DNA from: a virus
IMG/VR virus record: IMGVR_UViG_3300028609_000013
Location: 1-27,692 of that record
Direction: 5' to 3' (one strand)
DNA: 27,692 nt
The notes under the pieces are model-generated. The model did not search any database, had not been told where the DNA came from, and worked only from the letters and a program-made list of their open reading frames with translations. The translations under genes were made by a program, and so were the position numbers. Shown one piece after another: positions 7,962 to 16,363 of the stretch. Every line of letters begins with the position of its first letter. The stretch's first letter is position 1.

Positions 7962-9554
7962 TTACCGCCGCTGTTGTTGTTGCTTTAAATATTCCAACGG
8001 ACCGATCCCCTCAGGCAGCTGCACACGACGCCAGCGGCTGTTGACCAACCTGTACAGTCGTCCACCCTTCAGCTTAAAATCCACGCCCGCCGGTCGCTCG
8101 AGCGAGAACACTTCAAACTGTTGCTCGGGAGTTTCCTGGGGCTGCGCCACTGCATATGCGGGGTTTATGAGCACTTCCTCTTCTTCTGTCGGAATTCCGG
8201 CACCGGTCAGATCGCGGATATCCTGAGCGCGGATTTTCAGCCCCATGTCGAATGCGATCCGCAGGGCTCTCAACCGAGCCTCAACATCGGGTTTGTCTAC
8301 CTCAATCACGAAGCGGAAATACGAGGGGTCTAGCGTAGGGAAGTTCCACGCAACCAAACGCCTCACTAGTTGATCGGTCAGCGTGTCGGCGAGATTGGAT
8401 GAGTCATATCTAACAATTTGCAGGAAAGTGTCCAGATGTATACTGGCCAGGTTCGACCCTAGGCCAGTTGGGTGCGCCTCTGTGGTGAGCGTTTGGCCGA
8501 GAATGTACCGTTTTATTTGATGGCCGAAATATTCGGAAAGCACCTCCCGAAGGACCTGCGCGCCTGCCAGCGACGGTTCGATCCTCTCCACACCATAAAC
8601 CGCCCCCTCCGCTCCTGGTGGACGGGGTATCAGCAGCACGTTTTTCGCTACCCCAACGCGTTCCGTTGCTGCTCTTAACATCTCCTGCCGCGCCGTCGTG
8701 TTGCCCGTGGGATAGTACCAGAGCTCAATGCCAAATGCCGACCTCTCCAGAAACTCCATAAGCCAACGTAGCGCCTCCTGCTTCTGATACCAGCACCAGT
8801 AGACGCGTGTACGGATGCCCACCCCGAAGATACGATCGGCTGTGATAGCGTCCTCATATTCACCATCCTCAATAATATGCCGATGGATGACAACCAGATC
8901 ACGTCTATGCTGCGGCGGGAAATATGCCAGCCCCCGATGAGTAGGCACTATATGTTCGCGATTGGCCTCCCACCATTGCCGTATTTCCTCGGAGAGCCCT
9001 GGCTGTTGTCCTATCAAAATTCCCCACTTCTCCAGAGAGGGAGAACTCAAAGGCGAGTCTAATTGCCAAACGAACTTGTCGCCGTGTATGGGCATCCACG
9101 ACCGCACACCTACCCACGGCCTGTCGTCAAGCCACATCCACGCATACTCATTGGCCACCCCATACCGGCCGTACCATATAGCGGACATCAGTACATCACG
9201 ATACTGAGTGAAGCGAGGGATCCGCCGTAACAGGCGGCTTATTATTTCCGCAGCATGTCTGTACACGTTGTCCTGCGTCTCTACCTCGATCCGCCAGTCC
9301 AGGAGCGCCGTGGCCCGTTGTCGGAGCTCAACGCATTCCATCACCGTCGGATCGTAGCGCATGGCACGCGCGTATGTGGCGGAGTGCCGCAGAGCCTCGT
9401 CAGATGATCGATAGGTGCGAATCGCAGCACCGCCAGAGACTAGACCTACAAACGTTAGCGCGTGAGGAACCAGTGGACGCCCGTTTCCCGGCGGCATCCC
9501 GGGAATTGTGTGCACCTGTCCACCTTCAACGATGTAAATCGCATCATCGCTCAT
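7962..9554 (-). CDS. Portal protein, Mu gp29-like (DUF935-type)
   Basis: The product has 530 residues. The portal is the dodecameric ring at the head vertex through which DNA is packaged. The diagnostic stretch is near residues 345-405, where IKRYILGQTLTTEAHPTG, then SNLASIHLDTF, then DTLTDQLVRRLVAWNFP match the pattern of Mu gp29/DUF935 portals (I-LGQTLTTE ... VH ... D ... LN-LI--L---NF). The N terminus contains the expected early region (MRYDPTVMECVELRQRATALLDWRIEV). The C terminus is extended, with a terminal LKQQQQRR. It starts one base after the tail-tube candidate stop, with no clear ribosome site of its own, so coupling is likely. Its place after capsid, connector and tube genes, rather than next to the terminase, is unusual. 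Confidence 0.88.
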   Translation of the reverse strand: MSDDAIYIVEGGQVHTIPGMPPGNGRPLVPHALTFVGLVSGGAAIRTYRSSDEALRHSATYARAMRYDPTVMECVELRQRATALLDWRIEVETQDNVYRHAAEIISRLLRRIPRFTQYRDVLMSAIWYGRYGVANEYAWMWLDDRPWVGVRSWMPIHGDKFVWQLDSPLSSPSLEKWGILIGQQPGLSEEIRQWWEANREHIVPTHRGLAYFPPQHRRDLVVIHRHIIEDGEYEDAITADRIFGVGIRTRVYWCWYQKQEALRWLMEFLERSAFGIELWYYPTGNTTARQEMLRAATERVGVAKNVLLIPRPPGAEGAVYGVERIEPSLAGAQVLREVLSEYFGHQIKRYILGQTLTTEAHPTGLGSNLASIHLDTFLQIVRYDSSNLADTLTDQLVRRLVAWNFPTLDPSYFRFVIEVDKPDVEARLRALRIAFDMGLKIRAQDIRDLTGAGIPTEEEEVLINPAYAVAQPQETPEQQFEVFSLERPAGVDFKLKGGRLYRLVNSRWRRVQLPEGIGPLEYLKQQQQRR

Positions 9555-9555
9555 A

Positions 9556-10074
9556 TCATGAGAACGGCTTATAGAGGACGTACACGTTATTGATTAGTTT
9601 TGGATAACAGTCAAACGTGAGCACCATGATCGATGGGCGCGAGCCTTTGTTTATCTCCATTGGTTCTCGAGGGACTGCCCGCGGAAACTCCCAGTCCACA
9701 GTTCCCTGCTTCTGAAAATCCAGCACCAATCGATAAGCCAACCCGTTAACAAAGACAGCAATCCCCGGCCCGGGAACCACCCCTGGGTTATGGTCCGGTA
9801 TCGAACTGACACGCTTTGCAATCTGGTCGGCCACTGCCGCGTCCCACTTCGTCAGCTCCAGCTGCACAACTGCTCGCTCGCCGTGATAAATGAGTTCCGC
9901 CGGCGGGCCGGCATCTCCTCCCCATTCGTCGGTATGCACCTCCTCCCACAACGCCTCCGTGCGGATCCGTGCGCCATCGCGAGTGTACCCTAGTACCCTC
10001 AGCTGGTTATTGGCGCAGCCCTCAGGACCAATCCGTATCAGGGCCGGGCCTGCCACATGCACCTGTACTGCCAT
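9556..10074 (-). CDS. Putative major tail tube protein
   Basis: The product has 172 residues with alternating polar and hydrophobic strands and few helices. The N terminus (MAVQVHVAGPALIRIG), a central segment (ERAVVQLELTKWDAAVADQIAKR) and a strand-rich C terminus (SRPSIMVLTFDCYPKL) fit a tail tube beta-sandwich. Tube subunits stack as hexameric rings around the tape measure. The assignment rests on size, fold-like pattern and location between connector and chaperones; I see no specific motif. A head-tail joining protein is the main alternative. A GAGGGGA ribosome site lies upstream of ATG 10074. Confidence 0.8.
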   Translation of the reverse strand: MAVQVHVAGPALIRIGPEGCANNQLRVLGYTRDGARIRTEALWEEVHTDEWGGDAGPPAELIYHGERAVVQLELTKWDAAVADQIAKRVSSIPDHNPGVVPGPGIAVFVNGLAYRLVLDFQKQGTVDWEFPRAVPREPMEINKGSRPSIMVLTFDCYPKLINNVYVLYKPFS

Positions 10075-10088
10075 CCCCAGTCCCCTCG

Positions 10089-10583
10089 CTACCCTACATC
10101 AGCGTCCGCTCTCGATGGATAGTACCGTGAACACCTATCCACCAGCAGGTTCAGTCGATACATGTCCGCTAGCATGGGCGCCTCCGTTCGCGGGAGGCTG
10201 CCTGCCTGCGCACTAGGTGTCACGAAAATCAGTTCCCCCGATTCTAGGGCCTTTAGAATCTCGGTTGTTTGCGTCCTCAGAGTCTCATAAATCTGACCAC
10301 CTAGCGTGTTTACCCTACAGGCCGCAAGCCGGACCATAGCCAACGCACACACCACATCTTTCAGAAACTCTCTATCCGGCCCAGCCAACTGCTCGAGTTC
10401 TTCAACCGAATACCGACGGCCCTTCAGCACCGCAGCACGCAGCTGGCCTTCCGCCCCCTGCAATGCAGTGATAACCCGCTCACTGCTCTCAGGGGACTCC
10501 TCCTCACGACCGTCGTCTCGGGCCAGCTGCGCTACAAGCCGACGGTCATACCGCAACAGCAAATCGCTGGGGTCAGCCAACAT
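10089..10583 (-). CDS. Head-tail connector, Mu gp36-like (DUF1320-type)
   Basis: The product has 164 residues. The N terminus (ADPSDLLLRYDRRLVAQLARDD) followed by helices in ITALQGAEGQLRAAVLKGRRYS and FLKDVVCALAMVRLAA matches the Mu gp36/DUF1320 layout: an RY motif, a tract of helices and an Ala-rich last helix. Such proteins form the adaptor ring between portal and tail. The C terminus is longer than usual, with about 50 extra residues, mostly helical. The start is six bases after the major capsid stop, consistent with the head gene order. The connector role is known for the family; membership is judged from pattern only. Confidence 0.82.
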   Translation of the reverse strand: MLADPSDLLLRYDRRLVAQLARDDGREEESPESSERVITALQGAEGQLRAAVLKGRRYSVEELEQLAGPDREFLKDVVCALAMVRLAACRVNTLGGQIYETLRTQTTEILKALESGELIFVTPSAQAGSLPRTEAPMLADMYRLNLLVDRCSRYYPSRADADVG

Positions 10584-10589
10584 GGTCGG

Positions 10590-11621
10590 TTACACCACGT
10601 TAGTGAACAAAACCGCAGCTGCGGGAGCAACCAACTGGCAATCGAAGTCCTCGACGACGCGCCCCACGGTTCGGCGATTGTCGGGGTCTTCCTTTGTCTC
10701 GACCGTCATTTCTTCCTTCATAAAGAACACCAACGCCGCAAAATTCACCACGCCTGCCGACCCTTCCATCCCTCCTGGACGAGCCAGCAACACCGCCTGG
10801 TTGTTTGGGAACACGCTCTCCACAACACGTGTTCCGCCTTTGCGGCTTACCACCTTCCGCGTCTCATCGATTACTACTGGATAACCGTACAATACCTCCG
10901 GTACACCGTAGCTGACGTTCGTCCTCTCAGTCGCTCCTCGCAAAAAGTCCCAACCCGCCTGGGTCCGCAACATTTCCAGAATTTCCGGCGCTTGAGCGAT
11001 TGCCCTCGCCACACCAGTGCCCATCACGAGCACGAGATCGTCCTTCGTGACGGCGCCGAGAGTGTCGTTCAAGATAATATCCGCAGCATCGTTCAGGCTC
11101 CTCAAAATCCTCCTGCTCGTCAAATCTGAGGTCGCCCACGTGCCCCCGTAGGTGCTGCTTACGTTGATCACGTGTCCACTATCGTGCCGAGTTGAGTCAA
11201 ACAAAACGTTCGCGGCGGCCTGAGTTCTCGCAGTCATTGCCCTCTGTGCGGCAGCCTGCGCGTGTTTTGCAACGATGTCCCACGACGCTTGCTGCACCGC
11301 TTTCCATCCTAGTGTAAATTCGTACGCATATCGCTGCGTCCTGTAGGGACGGAACTCAAACTCACGCGCGCTATCGTTCCGTCGCGGCGCGTCTGCGCCA
11401 TCGTACCAAACGAACTCCCTTAGATCACTGTAGAGGATCCTCCCCGCATCATCGGGGCTCAAAAATAGATAATACCCTGTGTCACGATCAACAGGTACGA
11501 CTTGACTATAGCGCGCAACTTTAAACCGTTTCGGGTCGCGCGCAAAGTCCACTGTCAATTTATCCCCGGCCAACGCTACCGGGACGTACGTGTTCGACGC
11601 TCCAGGCATTACTAGCGGCAT
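10590..11621 (-). CDS. Major capsid protein
   Basis: The product has 343 residues, a normal size for an HK97-fold capsid subunit without a scaffolding delta domain. Features that fit are an N-terminal arm, a mixed alpha/beta core with a long helical stretch (QASWDIVAKHAQAAAQRAMTARTQAAANVLF split near residues 109-143), and a terminal strand-rich part. The order protease/scaffold, cement protein, capsid, connector strongly supports this call. ATG 11621 has a strong upstream GGGAGGAAG ribosome site. Residues 4-14 (VMPGASNTYVP) are identical to residues 169-179 of the protease/scaffold protein, with different codons, so the N terminus may be a maturation cleavage or scaffold-binding site. The fold is inferred, not shown. 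Confidence 0.87.
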   Translation of the reverse strand: MPLVMPGASNTYVPVALAGDKLTVDFARDPKRFKVARYSQVVPVDRDTGYYLFLSPDDAGRILYSDLREFVWYDGADAPRRNDSAREFEFRPYRTQRYAYEFTLGWKAVQQASWDIVAKHAQAAAQRAMTARTQAAANVLFDSTRHDSGHVINVSSTYGGTWATSDLTSRRILRSLNDAADIILNDTLGAVTKDDLVLVMGTGVARAIAQAPEILEMLRTQAGWDFLRGATERTNVSYGVPEVLYGYPVVIDETRKVVSRKGGTRVVESVFPNNQAVLLARPGGMEGSAGVVNFAALVFFMKEEMTVETKEDPDNRRTVGRVVEDFDCQLVAPAAAVLFTNVV

Positions 11622-11650
11622 TGCCTTCCTCCCATCTCATTGTTTTTACA

Positions 11651-12067
11651 TTACGACAACGCAGGTCGGATCTTGTTTAACGGTACCACAAACACCCTTA
11701 TTTTTTGTCCACTACCAGTGGCTGAGTCCAGAGCGACCGCCCCATAGTTGCGGATTGTTGTCCCTGTCGTTTCCACGGGTACCCCACGTCCTGATGAGTC
11801 ACTACGAAGCAGTTGGCCAGCGGAAATTGTGCCCCCGGCTTCCAGTAAGCAAATTTCTCCTACACTGTATACTGCTATGCTCTGGCCCGCCTGTGCTGCA
11901 AGGGGAGTGCCCCCGTAATCGCTCAACGGGGCTCGCTGCGTCCCCTCATGAGAAACGCCTATCACGTCCGCGTTATCTCCAGCCTGTGCCACAGTCCCTG
12001 GCCCACTAATCGTGACAAACCGCGACGGCGCAATATTTCCAGATGCCCGAAAATTCAGCACTGCCAT
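11651..12067 (-). CDS. Capsid cement/decoration protein (DUF2190-like)
   Basis: The product has 138 residues, mostly beta and rich in Gly, Ser and Ala. The N terminus (NIAPSRFVTISGPGTVAQAG ... DVIGVSH) and the central SVGEICLLEAGGTISAGQLLRSDSSGRGVP resemble the DUF2190 family, whose members are found next to capsid genes and are often described as capsid cement. The gene sits directly before the major capsid gene, the usual place. A clear AGGGAGA ribosome site precedes ATG 12067. Decoration of the capsid exterior to stabilise it is known for similar proteins and inferred here. No catalytic motif was seen. Confidence 0.82.
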   Translation of the reverse strand: MAVLNFRASGNIAPSRFVTISGPGTVAQAGDNADVIGVSHEGTQRAPLSDYGGTPLAAQAGQSIAVYSVGEICLLEAGGTISAGQLLRSDSSGRGVPVETTGTTIRNYGAVALDSATGSGQKIRVFVVPLNKIRPALS

Positions 12068-12079
12068 TTCTAATTCTCC

Positions 12080-12781
12080 CTATTTCACTTTGCGACCTGT
12101 AACCTGTTCGAGTGCCTCCTCAAATGACAGTTCCACGCCTTTTTCTCGCTGCCGCAGCACCAGTTCTCGCGCTCTCCGGCGATCGTCCTCTGAATACTGT
12201 TCACGAGTTTCACCAGGCGCAGGCGGCGTTGCTATCATGGGCAGACGTTCACCTATTGGGATGCGCCGGTAGTTCTCCTCAATGCACCGGAGGTGATCCT
12301 CAAACTGCTCATGCCCCATTTTCGGCCAGCGGCAACGCTCCATTTCACGAGATAGATCGAACGCATAGAACTGCCGCAGCGATACCAGACGAGCGTACCG
12401 TTCCGCGTTAACCCGCTCAGCCTCAGCTGCCTCGAGCCTGGCCTGCAGCTCCTCAATCCGTTTAGCCATCGCGGAATAAGACTCGCGCGGTTCGGCGCTA
12501 GAGTCGCGTTCTCTACCAGCAGCGGCCCCAAACATCCGCCGCTGCGCCTCGGTAAGCTGATGCCCCCGTACCTGTCCCTCTTTTAAAATCTGTTTCGCCT
12601 TTTCCGGGTCTATCCGTTCCGATGGCTGTTCCTGGTAGGCCTCCTCGTTGCTTTCCTCCACCTCCTCCACTTCCGCTTCCCTGGCTTGAGCTAGTTCCTC
12701 GCTCATCTTCCGCTTTACCCACTGAACCCAGTCCAGCTGTTCCAATGCCTCAATGACGGCTTTCAATAAGTCATCATTCAT
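12080..12781 (-). CDS. Nested scaffold protein from internal start
   Basis: An in-frame ATG at 12781-12779 (residue 191 of the fusion) is preceded by GAGGAG at 12796-12791, nine bases upstream. It would yield a 233-residue scaffold (MNDDLLKAVIEALEQLDWVQW...) without protease. Lambda C/Nu3 and Mu I/Z use the same arrangement to make scaffold in excess over protease. The start falls just after the VMPGASNTYVP motif, exactly at the boundary of the two domains. The ribosome site is better than that of the full-length start. Its use in vivo is inferred. Confidence 0.68.
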   Translation of the reverse strand: MNDDLLKAVIEALEQLDWVQWVKRKMSEELAQAREAEVEEVEESNEEAYQEQPSERIDPEKAKQILKEGQVRGHQLTEAQRRMFGAAAGRERDSSAEPRESYSAMAKRIEELQARLEAAEAERVNAERYARLVSLRQFYAFDLSREMERCRWPKMGHEQFEDHLRCIEENYRRIPIGERLPMIATPPAPGETREQYSEDDRRRARELVLRQREKGVELSFEEALEQVTGRKVK

Positions 12782-13351
12782 CGGTCCATACTCCTCGCGC
12801 TTCGAAACGTGTTCTGGCACATACGTGTTACTAGCACCCGGCATCACGGCATAACGTTCTACTGTCTGCCCGTTCACCACGGCTGAGTACAGCAGCGTTA
12901 GCCCCAGATCCAGCCGCGGAGGTTCGCCGCCCAACAGGGCAATTGGATCAAAATGGGTTTCCTCCAAATTCTCCTTCAAAATAAACTCGGGGCTCCTGCG
13001 GGGGTATCGCCGCAGAACGTCCCTATACTCCGGGTACAAATGAATATCCGCAAATATAGCGATCCTCTCTCCTAGAACGCCCAAATAGAACGGCCCCGCA
13101 AAACCGACGACAGGCGGATTATCCCCGGGCCCTTTCGTGTGCCCAATAGTCACCGCCGCGTAATCGCCAGTTTGCTCTATCCGCCGATTGCAATTTCTCA
13201 CTATGGCCGAAAGCAGCCGCCAGTCAAACTGGACCCTGCGACCGTCAGACAAAACTGCCTCGTGACTCACGAACAGAGGCACGTGCCTGACGGTCACAAA
13301 CCCCCCCTCAGGCAACTGCTTTCCCGGTGCGGTTAACTCGACGGGCGACAT
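12080..13351 (-). CDS. Prohead protease-scaffold fusion, Mu gpI-like
   Basis: The product has 423 residues in two parts. Residues 1-168 look like a Mu I-type head maturation protease: a VTIGHTKG segment (His71), PPVVGFAGPFYLG, then EYRDVLRRYPRRSPEFI (Ser120) and FDPIALLGGEPPRLDLGLTL. The SPEF and 'ALLGG-P' stretches fit that family; the His/Ser catalytic roles are inferred. Residues 191-423 are highly charged and helical, including a strongly acidic stretch and a long coiled-coil-like segment, as expected for a scaffold. The two are joined by residues 169-190, which contain VMPGASNTYVP, shared with the capsid N terminus. ATG 13351 has no strong ribosome site. The capsid genes follow in the expected order. 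Confidence 0.82.
   Translation of the reverse strand: MSPVELTAPGKQLPEGGFVTVRHVPLFVSHEAVLSDGRRVQFDWRLLSAIVRNCNRRIEQTGDYAAVTIGHTKGPGDNPPVVGFAGPFYLGVLGERIAIFADIHLYPEYRDVLRRYPRRSPEFILKENLEETHFDPIALLGGEPPRLDLGLTLLYSAVVNGQTVERYAVMPGASNTYVPEHVSKREEYGPMNDDLLKAVIEALEQLDWVQWVKRKMSEELAQAREAEVEEVEESNEEAYQEQPSERIDPEKAKQILKEGQVRGHQLTEAQRRMFGAAAGRERDSSAEPRESYSAMAKRIEELQARLEAAEAERVNAERYARLVSLRQFYAFDLSREMERCRWPKMGHEQFEDHLRCIEENYRRIPIGERLPMIATPPAPGETREQYSEDDRRRARELVLRQREKGVELSFEEALEQVTGRKVK
12791..12796 (-). promoter_or_regulatory. Internal Shine-Dalgarno site for nested scaffold
   Basis: GAGGAG on the minus strand lies nine bases before the in-frame ATG at 12781. It sits inside the protease/scaffold reading frame, where a ribosome site is otherwise not expected. 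Confidence 0.65.
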
Positions 13352-13420
13352 AGTGTACGGTTGCTCAACTAAGCTAATCCCTCAACGCATGTCCACCACG
13401 ATTTTATCGCGCAGCGCTTT

Positions 13421-14515
13421 CTAAGACAAACCCACTAAATGTCGCATCTCGGGGCGCGGCGGCTTTACCACTTTGAAAACCTGAACGACTTCCATCGGCC
13501 TCGGACTCGTTACATACTGTCCGCGCCACAGCACCGTTCGCGGTGCGAACACCTCTACTAGATGTGGCTTGCCCGTTTTGGGGTCGGTTATCCACTGCAG
13601 AGTTGCCTTTCGAGGTACATATCCCCCTACAATCCCCGCCAAAAAATAGTCCTTTTTGTGCCCCGAGGCCGTCCCACGAACTCGCAGGTTGTCCCAAACC
13701 CAGCCTCCCTTCGAAGGCGCGTCCAAAAAACGGAGAAACTCCTCTGGGGTCACTCCGCGATAACCGTACAGCGACCCCCCAAACTGCCGGACGCGACCCT
13801 CCCTCACAACCGTCACTAGGAAACGCACGTAGAGTGTGCCGGTGTCCAGGTCATAGCCGATAGAGTGCACGTTGGACGACTCTACGCGCACCATTTCCCC
13901 TGTTACCAACGGGTGATCGGCCGGGAACTGCCGCGGCCCAGTAGCAAACGCGACGATCACCTGTTCACCAACGGCCGCCCTGCGCCTCCGAGTCTCGATC
14001 TCCCGCTCAGCAACCGGCACAGTCTCCACGGGCCGGCGTTCTGGAACGGGCGCAAACTGTGACGCCCAGTCCAAAAACCTGGCTGCCGCCTCCACAGCAC
14101 GCCGCAGTTCTGCGTCCGTGAGTGGCATACCTGGCCTAGGCAGCACCTCAAACCCAAACGCCCGCAATAGTTCGATAGCTATCTGTACAGTATCGAACCG
14201 CCTCTGACGCCGCAAGCCGTGGACGATAACGTCGAGCAGGCGCCCAGCTGGCCCCAGTTGTTTTAGAAACTCCCGGAGATACCCCTCAAAGGCCGACCCA
14301 GAATAGCGCTCGACGAGCTCAACCTCACGGACAATAGGCCCAACCAAATCCCGAAGTTCACGCACCTCGCGCACAGCACCTAGCATCTCGGCGAGCCCCA
14401 GCCTCCCTGTTCCCCCGTAGCGCCGTACGAGCTCGCCAAATCGCGTACGCCAGAACGCCTCCTCCAGTTGCCGCTGGATCTCGCGCTCCGCGTTACGAAA
14501 TAGGTCACCATTCAT
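13421..14515 (-). CDS. KTSC-domain putative head protein
   Basis: The product has 364 residues. The N-terminal half is helical and rich in Arg and Glu (LRELVG-like segments up to residue 190). Residues about 211-282 resemble a KTSC domain: VESSNVHSIGYDLDTGTLYVRF, then LYGYRGVTPEEFLRFLDAPSKGGWV. In that family the strand 'IGYD--T-TL-VRF' is followed by 'Y-Y--VP---F--FL-A-SKG'. KTSC was named for its place at the end of some lysyl-tRNA synthetases and is also seen in small stand-alone and phage proteins; its molecular role is unclear. The gene occupies the slot between large terminase and protease, where the portal usually sits. A minor head role is inferred. The start overlaps the terminase stop by 11 bases. 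Confidence 0.8.
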   Translation of the reverse strand: MNGDLFRNAEREIQRQLEEAFWRTRFGELVRRYGGTGRLGLAEMLGAVREVRELRDLVGPIVREVELVERYSGSAFEGYLREFLKQLGPAGRLLDVIVHGLRRQRRFDTVQIAIELLRAFGFEVLPRPGMPLTDAELRRAVEAAARFLDWASQFAPVPERRPVETVPVAEREIETRRRRAAVGEQVIVAFATGPRQFPADHPLVTGEMVRVESSNVHSIGYDLDTGTLYVRFLVTVVREGRVRQFGGSLYGYRGVTPEEFLRFLDAPSKGGWVWDNLRVRGTASGHKKDYFLAGIVGGYVPRKATLQWITDPKTGKPHLVEVFAPRTVLWRGQYVTSPRPMEVVQVFKVVKPPRPEMRHLVGLS

Positions 14516-15986
14516 ACCTCGGCTCCCACGGAATCGATTCCGGGGCCCCCCACGTCACACGATGAACCTCAGGTACCATCGGCGCTGTGGCCGTGAGCAG
14601 CCGTACAGCCATCTCCAGTGCATCGGGCCCGTCATCATATCGCCCCAGGGGGAACTCCCTCAACTGGTCCACTAGCATGCGGCATGACGGCACGTCACGA
14701 AAACGCAGTTCCCGATGAGCGAGGTACGGCGACAACCGCCGGATCCGCATCACTTTCGGTTCCACGTTCATAATGGGCCACGCCGGAATCCGCAGCCCAA
14801 ACCTCGACAGCGACTCCCGTTCGAACAGTCTCTCAAACAGGCCGTGGAACTGATTCGTCTCGATGGCCACCCACAGCGGCCGATAACGATCGTAGAGAGA
14901 AAACGCCACTCGGATCACCTCCTCTGGTGGACGCACAGCTATGTCTGCATCTACGTACAGTAGCTGTCTATCCGGGGCTACACCCACCACCACAATCGCG
15001 GCGTAGTCTCCCGCGCTATCGGCCCGTCCGCGCGACGGGTCAATGGCCATTATCCAGTGAGTTGCTGGTGGCGGCCAGCGGTCCTCCCCGACCCACAGCC
15101 AGTCGCCAAAATAAGACTCTGGGAACTCCGTGCCCCCCGCTTCCACCGGATCCTGTTGATAGAGTGCAGCGAACGCCCTTAGATCCTGCAGCCGCAGTTT
15201 TTCTAGCGCCTGTAAATCCATAAACGCCGGCCACAGTGGTTCACCCGGTCGACGTGGATCTAGCGGACTGGACAGCCGTTCATCGGCGATCGCGGGGAAC
15301 GACAGTACAGCCCAGTCTGCGGCCGAGCCCCTGAGCAGTCTGCCCACGAGATCATCCCTGTGCCACCTAGTGGAACACACAACGATCCGACCCCGTTCAC
15401 TCAATCGACTGACGAGGTCGCTAGTAAACCACTCCCACACCCGCTCCCGATAGCGTTCGCTTTCTGCCTCCTCACGACTTTTTATCGGATCGTCCACGAT
15501 AGCTACGTCCGCACGGAGCCCCGTTATAGCGCCGCCTATTCCAGTGGCCCTCAGGTATCCCCCCTGAGGCAGTTCCCAAAAGCTCTCCCGATCGATGTAA
15601 TCGCTGCCTCGCGGGGCGAGCGCTACCTGAGGGAATGTGCACTTGTACCAGTGGCCGCCCATAATCCGCCGAATGTCCCTGCTATGGGCCTCAGCTAGTG
15701 TCGCTGTATGCGTGGTTACGATGATCCGGGTTTTCGGATCTCTCCCTAGCATCCACGCCGGGAAACGCCTGCACACCAGCTCGCTCTTCCCATGCCCTGG
15801 CGGCATGCACACTATGAGCCGCAACAGCTCCCCCTCGGCCACCTGACGCAGATATCTAGCAAGCACCCTATGATGCCAATTGGCCCGGTAATCGGGCTTA
15901 GTGAGTTTAGTGAACGCCAGTAGACTACGCCTCGCCAAATGTAGCGCCGCGCGTCTCGCTAGCTCCAGCCTCACGCCTTGCTTCAT
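14505..15986 (-). CDS. terL: Terminase large subunit
   Basis: This is the ATP-driven DNA packaging motor and nuclease. From the start chosen here it has 493 residues. Walker A is MPPGHGKSE (61-69), Walker B is VAIVDDP (161-167), and the coupling motif is CSTRWHRDD (204-212). The nuclease domain shows IMAIDPSRG (Asp316), AIETN (Glu376) and DDGPDALEM (Asp451/455), the usual three acidic sites of the RNase H-like fold. I chose ATG 15986 because TGAGGT lies just upstream; a longer frame begins at 16034 but adds 16 basic residues and overlaps the small terminase more. Even so the overlap with the small subunit is 62 bases, which is large. Function is certain; the start is less so. Confidence 0.96.
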   Translation of the reverse strand: MKQGVRLELARRAALHLARRSLLAFTKLTKPDYRANWHHRVLARYLRQVAEGELLRLIVCMPPGHGKSELVCRRFPAWMLGRDPKTRIIVTTHTATLAEAHSRDIRRIMGGHWYKCTFPQVALAPRGSDYIDRESFWELPQGGYLRATGIGGAITGLRADVAIVDDPIKSREEAESERYRERVWEWFTSDLVSRLSERGRIVVCSTRWHRDDLVGRLLRGSAADWAVLSFPAIADERLSSPLDPRRPGEPLWPAFMDLQALEKLRLQDLRAFAALYQQDPVEAGGTEFPESYFGDWLWVGEDRWPPPATHWIMAIDPSRGRADSAGDYAAIVVVGVAPDRQLLYVDADIAVRPPEEVIRVAFSLYDRYRPLWVAIETNQFHGLFERLFERESLSRFGLRIPAWPIMNVEPKVMRIRRLSPYLAHRELRFRDVPSCRMLVDQLREFPLGRYDDGPDALEMAVRLLTATAPMVPEVHRVTWGAPESIPWEPRYEW

Positions 15987-16362
15987 CGATGACCTCAAAC
16001 AGCCGAAGCGTTTCCGTATCGATCTCCTCCTCACTCATCTCCTGTATAGGTGGCCACGGGTTCACCGGCCGCGCGCCCTCTGGATCTAGCCGGTTAATCA
16101 GGAAGACAAGCAAGCGCGCACTGGCCCGATCCCGTCTGTCCCTGGCCCGGTCAATGGCCTCCCCGACAAGCCGCTCCCATACCATCTGCCTCGCCTGGGC
16201 CACTGCCTCCCGGTAGGCGGGCCTTTCCAGCCACTTATAGTGCAGCCGCCGAGAGATCCCTACAGCCTCCGCCGCCCCGAGGATGGTACCGCACTCGGCG
16301 AAGGCTTCCAGAAACTGGATCTGCTTCGGCCTCAGCCCCGGGGGCCAGTTGCTACGCATCAC
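15925..16362 (-). CDS. terS: Terminase small subunit
   Basis: The product has 145 residues. An N-terminal helix-turn-helix (LRPKQIQFLEAFAECG, then ILGAAEAVGISRRLHYKWL, residues 10-46) is followed by a helical arm and an acidic C terminus, the typical small-terminase layout. It binds the packaging site and recruits the large subunit. The gene directly precedes and overlaps terL by 62 bases. Two ATG codons in a row open the frame (16362 and 16359), and either could be used. It begins one base after the stop of the holin-like gene. The call rests on domain layout and neighbour. Confidence 0.9.
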   Translation of the reverse strand: MMRSNWPPGLRPKQIQFLEAFAECGTILGAAEAVGISRRLHYKWLERPAYREAVAQARQMVWERLVGEAIDRARDRRDRASARLLVFLINRLDPEGARPVNPWPPIQEMSEEEIDTETLRLFEVIDEARREAGASETRGATFGEA

Positions 16363-16363
16363 A

